Assembly: GCA_052388025.1 (NCBI GenBank)
Contig: JBQTIP010000310.1
Coordinates: 1-17,073, forward strand
DNA from: JBQTIP01 sp052388025
Lineage (GTDB): Bacteria; Actinomycetota; UBA4738; HRBIN12
Direction of reading: 5' to 3'
DNA length: 17,073 nucleotides
Positions within the stretch are counted from its first letter, which is position 1. Every line of letters begins with the position of its first letter. The position numbers were made by a program, and so were the translations under genes. Shown here piece after piece: positions 8,588 to 15,231 of this stretch. The notes below the pieces were generated by a model that saw only the letters and a list, made by a program, of their open reading frames with translations, did not search any database and was not told where the DNA came from.

Positions 8588-10566
8588 CCGGTGCTCGGCG
8601 GCATGTGCCGTTCGAACCACTCCACGGTCCGGGTGCAGAGATCGATCGAGGCCGGCATCTTCCGCACACCGTGGCCCTCGTCGGGGTAGAGGACGACCTC
8701 CGTCTCCACGCCGTGCTGGCGGAGAGCCCGGTAGAACTCGATGGCCTGGCCGGGCGGCGTGCATCGGTCCTGGAGCCCGGCGGTGAGGAGCGTCGGGGTC
8801 TTGACCCGACCCGCGAGCATCACGGGGCTTCGCTCCAAGTAGGGGCCGCCTGGGGAGGACGGCCGACCCCCCAGGAAGTCCCCGTCCCAGTGGCCGATGT
8901 TGCTGTTGAAGTGCTGGCTGTACCAGTCCGTCACCGGCGAGACGGCGACCGCCGCGACGAACCGATCGGTCTGCGTCGGGAGCCAGCACGACATGAACCC
9001 GCCGTAGCTTCCGCCCGTGACGCCCACGCGGCCCGGGTCCGCGAGGCCGCGCTCGATCAGCGCGTCGATACCGGCGAGGACGTCGAGCGCGTCGCCGCCG
9101 CCCATGTCCCCGACCACCATCCCTGCGAACTCCCGGCCGCGCCCGGTCGATCCGCGCGGGTTCGGCAGCAGCGCCGCATAGCCTCGCGATACGAGGAGCG
9201 GCGTGAGCGGCCTGAAGAATCGATTCTGATAAGCCCACACCGGTCCGCCATGAACCTGCACGATCAGGGGATGCGACCCGCCGGACTCCGGTACCACGAG
9301 GAACCCCTGGATCTCCAGGCCGTCGGGAGCCCTCCACCAGACGGCCTCCAACCGCCCGCCGATCTCCTGCAGGTAGCGCGTGCCCTCGTGGGCGAACGAG
9401 TGGACCGCCTCCGGCTTGCCGTCCCGCACGACCGCGATCTCCGGCGGCCGATCGTAGCTCTCCAGGACCACCGCGAACGCGTCGCTTCCCATGGGCTCAC
9501 CGGACGGGTACCAATCCCCGCAGCTCTCGGACGACGTCCACAGCTCCGCGACGTCTCCGGTTCGTGCGTCCAGCTCACCGGCGACCGTCTCCAGCCCGCG
9601 GAGGCCCATGAAGAACAGCCGGTCCTCGTCCCGCCAGGCGATGTGCGTCACGTCCACGCCCCCGGCGTCGACCCGCCGGGGGGCTCCGCCGTCGGCGTCG
9701 ACCAGCAGGATGTCCCCGGCCACGATCATGCGGTCGCTGCAGAGCGCCTCGACGATCCCGACCCGGCGTCCGTCGGGGGAGGCACACGGGAGCCCGAGCT
9801 GGACATCGCTCCGGTGGAGCGCGCGCTCCGTCCCGGTTGCCGCGTCGATCAGCACGAGCGGCGCCGCGTACCAGGCCTCCTCGCCGGGAGACTCAGAGGC
9901 GATGGCAGCCACGGCGTCGTTCCCGCACCACGCCGCCTCCCAGACGTTAAGGCCCTCGCGCGACAGCCTGACCACGGTACGGCCCTCGACGTCGAGCACC
10001 CAGAGCGTCCGCCATTCGCGCCCGACGTTCGCGGCGCTCTCGACCTCGGGGATCCACGAGGGCAGATCGCCGCCGCCCGCTCTGATCGTGCCGGAACCCT
10101 GCGCGCCGGCCTGGTCGGCACCGAGGCCGGCAACCCCGAGGAGCAGGCGCGACCCGTCGGGAGACCACCGGTGGTACTCGACCGTCCCGGGGACCTCAGG
10201 GAGGGCGACGGCCTCACCGACCCGATCCCGCTCCAATATGTACGGCTGGAATCGGTCCTTCTCCGAGCGATCGGACAGGAACGCCAGGCACGTCCCGTCG
10301 GGGGACCACCGAGGTAACCGGTCGTCGTTCGGCCCCGCCGTCGCCTCCTCGACCGTGGCGGCCCCGACGTCCGCGATGCCCACGCGGGAGGCGGCAATAC
10401 CCTCCAGGCGGTCGAGCCGCTCGCCGGTGAAAGCGATGCGACGGCCGTCGGGCGAGGGATCGAGCTCCGTCGCGCCGGAGATCCGGCCGAACGACGGCTC
10501 ATGTATCCGGCGGAAGTGCTCCTCGATCTCCTTGTAGAGCGGCGTGTCGCGGATGTCGCGTTCCAT
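8584..10566 (-). CDS. S9 family serine peptidase (prolyl oligopeptidase / acylaminoacyl-peptidase type)
   Basis: A 660-residue two-domain peptidase. Residues 1 to about 405 form a beta-propeller built of WSPDG-type blades (RWSPDGTCLAFLSD near 87-99, HRWSPDGSRLLLG near 132-144, CASPDGRRVG near 261-270) that filters substrates by size. The alpha/beta-hydrolase domain has oxyanion-type HGGP (439-442), NPRGSTGRG (469-477), the nucleophile Ser520 in GVTGGSYGG, Asp600 in LTAGLQDRCTPP and His632 in DEGHGV. The triad is intact. No signal peptide is seen, so it is predicted to be cytoplasmic, releasing dipeptides or acylated residues from short peptides. ATG 10566 is preferred over the upstream in-frame ATG at 10596 because a TAGGCT box ends 9 nt before it and would lie inside the longer version. 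The stop overlaps the next gene's ATG. Confidence 0.93.
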   Translation of the reverse strand: MERDIRDTPLYKEIEEHFRRIHEPSFGRISGATELDPSPDGRRIAFTGERLDRLEGIAASRVGIADVGAATVEEATAGPNDDRLPRWSPDGTCLAFLSDRSEKDRFQPYILERDRVGEAVALPEVPGTVEYHRWSPDGSRLLLGVAGLGADQAGAQGSGTIRAGGGDLPSWIPEVESAANVGREWRTLWVLDVEGRTVVRLSREGLNVWEAAWCGNDAVAAIASESPGEEAWYAAPLVLIDAATGTERALHRSDVQLGLPCASPDGRRVGIVEALCSDRMIVAGDILLVDADGGAPRRVDAGGVDVTHIAWRDEDRLFFMGLRGLETVAGELDARTGDVAELWTSSESCGDWYPSGEPMGSDAFAVVLESYDRPPEIAVVRDGKPEAVHSFAHEGTRYLQEIGGRLEAVWWRAPDGLEIQGFLVVPESGGSHPLIVQVHGGPVWAYQNRFFRPLTPLLVSRGYAALLPNPRGSTGRGREFAGMVVGDMGGGDALDVLAGIDALIERGLADPGRVGVTGGSYGGFMSCWLPTQTDRFVAAVAVSPVTDWYSQHFNSNIGHWDGDFLGGRPSSPGGPYLERSPVMLAGRVKTPTLLTAGLQDRCTPPGQAIEFYRALRQHGVETEVVLYPDEGHGVRKMPASIDLCTRTVEWFERHMPPSTG

Positions 10567-10574
10567 GGCCGGCC

Positions 10575-10604
10575 AGCCTACCCTCGGGCCGCGCACCCCG
10601 CCAA
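10575..10604 (-). promoter_or_regulatory. Promoter of the peptidase / PLP-enzyme operon
   Basis: On the minus strand TTGGCG (10604-10599) is followed after 18 nt by TAGGCT (10580-10575), which ends 9 nt before the ATG at 10566. This gives a plausible -35/-10 pair and a near-leaderless mRNA. It shares the 83-bp divergent region with the uvrA promoter. Confidence 0.5.
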
Positions 10605-10637
10605 AGCCGCCTCCGAAGGGCGATGTCGGCGCGCCAC

Positions 10638-10643
10638 TACAAT
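10638..10643 (+). promoter_or_regulatory. uvrA -10 box (TACAAT)
   Basis: ACTACAAT ends exactly 7 nt before the GTG at 10650, so a transcript starting at the usual distance would begin with the GUG start codon itself. There is no Shine-Dalgarno sequence and no clear -35. The box falls inside the longer reading frame that begins at ATG 10623, which argues against that earlier start. Confidence 0.65.
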
Positions 10644-10649
10644 GGCCTC

Positions 10650-13514
10650 GTGGGTACCGACAGGCTTGTGATTCACGGCGCCCGTGAGCACAACCTCAAG
10701 AACATCACGCTGGAGCTTCCCCGCGACCGGCTGATCGTGTTCACGGGCATCTCCGGCTCCGGGAAGAGCTCGCTGGCCTTCGACACGATCTACGCGGAAG
10801 GCCAGCGCCGCTACGTGGAGTCCTTGTCGGCGTACGCCCGGCAGTTCCTGGGGCAGATGGAGAAACCGGACGTCGACTTCATCGAAGGCCTCTCCCCGGC
10901 GATCTCGATCGACCAGAAGTCCACCTCGAAGAACCCGCGCTCCACCGTCGGGACCATCACCGAGGTCTACGACTACCTGCGGGTCCTCTACGCGCGGGTC
11001 GGGCACCCGCACTGCACGAACTGCGGACGCCCGATCGGCCGCCAGACCCCCGATCAGATCGTCGACCAGGTTCTGGAGCTGCCCCAGGGGACGAGGTTCC
11101 AGGTGCTCGCGCCGGTCGTGCGAGGCCGCAAGGGCGAGTACGAGAGGCTGCTCGGCGAGCTTGCGAGGCAGGGGTTCCCACGCGCCCGTATCGACGGCGA
11201 GGTGCGGGACCTCTCCGAGCCGATCCGGCTGGAGCGCCACTACAAGCACACGATCGAGGTGGTCGTCGACCGGCTCGTGGCCAAGCCCGACATGCGCCGG
11301 CGGGTGGCCGATTCGATCGAGACGGCGCTCCAGCTCGCCGAGGGGATCGCCGCCATCGCCGTCCAGACCGACGGCCACGAGGAGCTCCAGAGCTTTTCGC
11401 AGTCGTTCGCCTGCACGTTCTGCGGCCTTTCGTTCGAGGAGCTGGCGCCGCGGAACTTCTCCTTCAACTCGCCGTACGGCGCGTGCCAGACGTGCGACGG
11501 GCTCGGGACGAGGCTGGAGGTCGATGCCGAGCTGGTGGTGCCGGACCCGGAGCTGTCGATCGAGGAGGGCGCGCTCGCGCCCTGGGCCGGCTCGCGCCTC
11601 GAGTACTGGTACCGGGTCCTCGAGGCCGTCGCCGAGGCGCACGGGTTCTCCGCGAAGACGCCTTGGAAGAAGCTGCCGAAGCGCGCCCGCGATGTGGTGC
11701 TCTACGGCTCCGATGAGGAGATCTACGTCCGGTACAAGAACCGGTACGGGCGGACGCGCTCGTACTACACGACGTACGAGGGCGTGCTGCCCGTCGTCGA
11801 GCGCCGCCACGCCGAGACCGACTCGGAGAGCCAGCGGGACAAGCTCGAGCAGTTCATGCGGGAGATCCCGTGCCGCGCGTGCGGCGGCGCCCGCCTCCGG
11901 CCCGAGAGCCTCGCGGTCACCGTCGGCGGCCTGTCGATCGCCCGGCTCACGCGGATGTCGATCCGCGAGACCCTCCGGTTCACCGAAGGGGTGGAGCTCT
12001 CAGACAGGGAGCGCATGATCGCGGAGCGCCTCATGAAGGAGATCCGAAGCCGGATAGGGTTCCTCGTGGACGTCGGGCTCGACTACCTAACGCTCGATCG
12101 CGCGTCGGCCACGCTGGCCGGCGGCGAGGCGCAGCGCATCCGGCTCGCCACCCAGATCGGCTCCGGGCTAGTCGGCGTCCTTTATATCCTCGACGAGCCG
12201 TCCGTCGGGCTGCACCAGCGGGACAACCGGCGGCTGATCGACACGCTGATCCGCCTGCGCGACTTGGGGAACACGCTGATCGTCGTCGAGCACGACGAGG
12301 CCACCATCAACGCTGCCGACCACATCGTCGACATTGGGCCCGGGGCCGGCAACGAGGGGGGCGAGGTCGTCTACGCCGGCGATCTGAAGGGATTGCTGGA
12401 AGACGAGGGCTCGCTTACGGGGGCCTTCCTGTCGGGCCGCCGCCGGATCCCAACACCCGAGGTCCGGCGTGCGCCCGGAGACCGCTGGCTCAAGATCCTG
12501 GGGGCTCGTCAGCACAACCTGAAGGACATCGACGTTGCCGTCCCGCTCGGCCTCTTCGTCTGCGTCACCGGGGTCTCGGGCTCGGGGAAGTCCACGCTGG
12601 TCCAGGAGGTGCTGCTCCGGGCGCTCATGCAGCGCGTCTACCGGTCCCGCCTGCTCCCGGGCAAGCACCGCAAGCTCACCGGCTGGGAGCGGATCGACAA
12701 GGTCATCGACATCGACCAGTCGCCGATCGGGCGGACACCCCGTTCGAACGCGGCCACTTACACGGGTGTGTTCGACCACGTTCGCGACCTGTTCTCCCAG
12801 GTGCCGGAGGCGCGGGTCCGCGGGTACAAGCCGGGCCGGTTCTCGTTCAACGTTCGGGGAGGCAGGTGCGAGAACTGCGCGGGCGACGGGCAGATCAAGA
12901 TCGAGATGCACTTCCTGCCGGATGTATATGTAAAGTGCGAGGTGTGAAAGGGGAAGCGATACAACCGCGAGACGCTCGAGGTGAGGTACAAGAACCGGAC
13001 CATCGCCGATGTTCTCGAGATGAGCGTCGACGAGGGCCTCGAGTTCTTCCGCAACATCCCGGTCATCGCGCGGCACCTCCAGACGCTGTCCGACGTCGGT
13101 CTCGGCTACGTGAAGCTCGGGCAGCCGGCCCCGACGCTCTCCGGCGGCGAGGCGCAGCGGATCAAGCTCTCGTCGGAGCTTCAGAAGCGCGCCACCGGGA
13201 ACACGCTCTACGTGCTCGACGAGCCGACGACCGGCCTGCACTTCGAGGACGTCCGCAAGCTCCTCTCGGTGCTTCAGCGGCTGGTGTCCACCGGGAACAC
13301 CGTCCTTGTGATCGAGCACAACCTCGACGTCATCAAGACGGCGGACTGGATCATCGACCTCGGCCCCGAGGGCGGAGACGCGGGAGGGGAGGTCGTGGTA
13401 GCAGGCCCGCCGGATGCGGTCGCAGCGGATTCTGACTCGCACACGGGGCTATTCCTCGCCGAGGTGCTGGGGGCCCTCCCGCTTGCGCATGAGCGCGTCC
13501 CGCAGGATGCCTGA
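10650..13514 (+). CDS. uvrA: UvrABC system protein A, interrupted by an in-frame TGA
   Basis: UvrA is the damage-sensing ABC-type ATPase dimer of nucleotide excision repair. From GTG 10650 the frame encodes 954 residues if the TGA at codon 766 is read through, the usual family length. The first half shows Walker A GISGSGKSS, the YAEGQRRYVESLSAYARQFL block, a zinc-hook pair CTNC, the zinc-finger CTFCGLSFEEL, a signature LAGGEAQR and ILDEPSVGLHQRD. The second half shows Walker A GVSGSGKST, the C-terminal zinc finger from Cys740, then LSGGEAQR and VLDEPTTGLH. The finger reads CENC-19-CEV-TGA: the TGA replaces the fourth ligand, Cys766 by position. The reading frame resumes immediately with KGKRYNRETLEV and continues unbroken to the TGA at 13512. 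If TGA terminates, the product lacks the second ABC signature and Walker B and would be inactive. Confidence 0.93.
12945..12947 (+). other. In-frame TGA at the uvrA zinc-finger Cys codon
   Basis: GAG-GTG-TGA-AAG aligns to the CEVCKGKRYNRE motif of UvrA, so TGA stands where TGC or TGT is expected, a single-base difference. TGA serves as a normal stop for the permease, uvrB, amidohydrolase, PLP enzyme, peptidase and the end of uvrA itself, so a general code change is excluded. Confidence 0.9.
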
Positions 13515-13546
13515 CCGGCCTCGCGATCGACCCGAATGAACCTTGC

Positions 13547-13552
13547 TAGGAT
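13547..13552 (+). promoter_or_regulatory. -10 box (TAGGAT) for the propeller-cupredoxin lipoprotein gene
   Basis: TAGGAT ends 11 nt before the GTG at 13563, in the 48-bp gap after uvrA. It matches the TANNNT pattern of the other promoters. No Shine-Dalgarno or clear -35 is seen. It would lie within the coding sequence if ATG 13536 were the start. Confidence 0.45.
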
Positions 13553-13562
13553 TCCGCCCGCT

Positions 13563-15173
13563 GTGTCCCAGAGACTCCCGATCGTCGCGTTCGCTCTCGG
13601 GCTGCTCGCCGCCTCCTGCTCGGAGCCTCGGGTGGCTCAGGTTTCTTTCGGGTCCGGGAGGGCGTTCGTTCCGCAGGTCGCCGACTTCCTCGACAACGTG
13701 GGCGCCGATCCCGCGATCGCGGTGACTTCCGACGGTGTCCCGTTCATTGCGTATTTCGGGTTCCCAGAGGAGCCCGCCGAGGGCCAGGTGCCGATTCAGC
13801 GTCCGATCGGCGCGCCCTCGGTCCCGGGCGTGCTGCTGGCAAGCCTGGAGGGTGGCGTCTGGACGCGCGGTGCGGTGGCGATCGCGGAGGAGATCGCGAA
13901 CGTCGACGTGCCCTTCGCGCCCGCCTTCGGCAGCGGCGTAACCGGGCTGAGCCCCGGCAGCGCTCGGGGGCTCGCGATGGCGGCCGACGGCGAAGGCAAG
14001 CTTCACGTCGTCTGGGGCGACATCAACGGCCTCTGGTACGCAACCAACGCCGGCGGCGGCTTCGTGGTGCAACAGGTCACGCGCGGCGGATCGGTGAGCG
14101 GCCCGTCGATCACCGTCGACGACTCGGGGAACCCGTGGATCGCCTACTACACGAGAGGTCTTGAGGGCTCGACGGTCCGCGCCGCGACGGTGGAAAGCGG
14201 CCTCTGGACCACGATCACGCTCCCCGGCGTAGCGAGCGTGGAGGCGTGCGCGACGTGCCGGACTGCGATCGGCATCGCCGCCGGGGGATCGCCGATGGTC
14301 GCCTACACGGACGGCGGACGGTCCGTGTCCGTCGCGGAGCCGGAGGGAGGAGCCCTCCAGACCGTGGGCGATGGCGGGCAAGGGCTATCGATGGCGGTGG
14401 ACGGGGAGGGCAACCTCCATCTCTCGTACTACGCGGGCGGCTCAGTGGTCGTTGCCCGATCGGCCGGCGGCCTCTGGCAGACGACCGACGTGGCCGACGT
14501 ATCGAGCGAGACCTCATCGTCCGAAGGGGCGTCCACGTCCCTCGACGTGGACGAGGAGGGCGCGATCTACGTTGCCTGGCGCGACGCGGGCTCGGATTCC
14601 GTGGTCCTCGCTTCGAACGAGGGCGGCCAGTTCCAGCCGATCGAGACCGGCGACACGCGAGACGGCCTCAGCCCGAGCCTCGCCGTCACCTCCGACGGCG
14701 CGAGCGTCTTCGTGGCCTGGTACGACTCGGCCGGGCAGAACCTCGCGATGGGCACCTACGGCGACGTGAGCGGGTTAGCCCTGGCGAACACGAGCCCCAC
14801 CGGCGAGCCCCTGGCGCCGACGACCGGTGCGCCGACGACCGGCGCGCCGACGACCGCGCCTCCCGCCGCGTGCGAGCCGGACGGAGACACGGTCAGCGTG
14901 GTGGCCCTCGGCATCGCCTTCGACACGGACTGCCTGGCAGCGCCGGCCGATGCGCCGTTCACCATCGTGTTCGACAACCAGGATGCCGGCACGGCACACA
15001 ACGTGGCGATCTATCCGAGTCCGAGCGAGCTTACGTCCCCGCTGCTCCGTGGGGACATCTTCAATGGCGTGGCCACGATGGAGTACACGGGGGGGCCGCT
15101 GGCGGCCGGGGAGTACTACTTCCAATGCGACGTCCACCCGCCGCAGATGAACGGGACCTTCGTCGTGAAGTAG
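13563..15173 (+). CDS. Secreted lipoprotein: beta-propeller fused to a type-1 copper cupredoxin domain
   Basis: A 536-residue exported protein. From GTG 13563 it starts with a short lipoprotein signal (Arg4, hydrophobic core IVAFALGLL, lipobox-like LAASC, Cys19). About residues 35-405 contain six or seven propeller-like repeats with a shared pattern (VDDSGNPWIAYY, VDGEGNLHLSYY, VDEEGAIYVAWRD, TSDGASVFVAWYD), similar to BNR/sialidase-type blades, but I see no sialidase catalytic set. A Pro/Thr linker (APTTG repeats) leads to a C-terminal cupredoxin of about 100 residues with the complete type-1 copper ligands His479, Cys522, His525 and Met529 (FQCDVHPPQMNG). It probably sits on the outer face of the membrane and handles electrons or binds copper. 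ATG 13536 in the same frame is an alternative start. Function is unknown; the domain calls are good. Confidence 0.85.
   Translation: MSQRLPIVAFALGLLAASCSEPRVAQVSFGSGRAFVPQVADFLDNVGADPAIAVTSDGVPFIAYFGFPEEPAEGQVPIQRPIGAPSVPGVLLASLEGGVWTRGAVAIAEEIANVDVPFAPAFGSGVTGLSPGSARGLAMAADGEGKLHVVWGDINGLWYATNAGGGFVVQQVTRGGSVSGPSITVDDSGNPWIAYYTRGLEGSTVRAATVESGLWTTITLPGVASVEACATCRTAIGIAAGGSPMVAYTDGGRSVSVAEPEGGALQTVGDGGQGLSMAVDGEGNLHLSYYAGGSVVVARSAGGLWQTTDVADVSSETSSSEGASTSLDVDEEGAIYVAWRDAGSDSVVLASNEGGQFQPIETGDTRDGLSPSLAVTSDGASVFVAWYDSAGQNLAMGTYGDVSGLALANTSPTGEPLAPTTGAPTTGAPTTAPPAACEPDGDTVSVVALGIAFDTDCLAAPADAPFTIVFDNQDAGTAHNVAIYPSPSELTSPLLRGDIFNGVATMEYTGGPLAAGEYYFQCDVHPPQMNGTFVVK
14814..14858 (+). repeat. 15-bp tandem repeat, three copies, encoding APTTG linker
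   Basis: The unit GCGCCGACGACCGGT/C occurs three times head to tail, the last copy diverging in its final bases. Each unit encodes Ala-Pro-Thr-Thr-Gly in the linker between propeller and cupredoxin. Copy number may vary between strains by slippage. Confidence 0.85.
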
Positions 15174-15193
15174 TCGTGGAATCCGGGGCTGGC

Positions 15194-15209
15194 TTCCGGT
15201 TCCCCGGAA
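15194..15209. promoter_or_regulatory. Inverted repeat upstream of the uvrC -10 box
   Basis: TTCCGG-TTCC-CCGGAA is a perfect 6+4+6 inverted repeat, 20 nt after the lipoprotein stop and 10 nt before the uvrC TACAAT box, overlapping where a -35 element would lie. It could be an operator for uvrC or the stem of a terminator for the lipoprotein gene; no U-tract follows it. It is not an SOS box. Confidence 0.4.
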
Positions 15210-15219
15210 ATCCCGCACC

Positions 15220-15225
15220 TACAAT
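15220..15225 (+). promoter_or_regulatory. uvrC -10 box (TACAAT)
   Basis: CCTACAAT ends exactly 7 nt before the ATG at 15232, the same spacing as at uvrA, predicting transcription from the A of the start codon. A GAGGG lies only one base from the ATG, too near to act as a normal Shine-Dalgarno sequence. Confidence 0.65.
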
Positions 15226-15231
15226 GAGGGC

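Noticed and set aside
8588..9337. Upstream extension of the PLP-enzyme frame
   Set aside because: The real start is ATG 8587, overlapping the peptidase stop; the extension reads the peptidase gene out of frame.
8605..10317. Long plus-strand open frame (570 codons) antisense to the peptidase gene
   Set aside because: It is a GC-rich shadow: the minus strand encodes an S9 peptidase with a full catalytic triad, and the antisense product has low-complexity Arg/Pro/Asp/Val composition with no recognisable domain.
10623..10649. ATG 10623 as the uvrA start
   Set aside because: It would place the TACAAT box inside the gene and add residues not typical of UvrA; GTG 10650 fits the family N-terminus and the leaderless spacing.
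12945..12947. Genome-wide reassignment of UGA (e.g. to Trp or Gly)
   Set aside because: TGA ends several intact genes in this window at their family-typical C-termini, so it is a normal stop codon here.
13536..13562. ATG 13536 as the lipoprotein start
   Set aside because: Possible, but it would include the TAGGAT box and lengthen the signal peptide; GTG 13563 gives a compact lipoprotein signal. Kept as an alternative.
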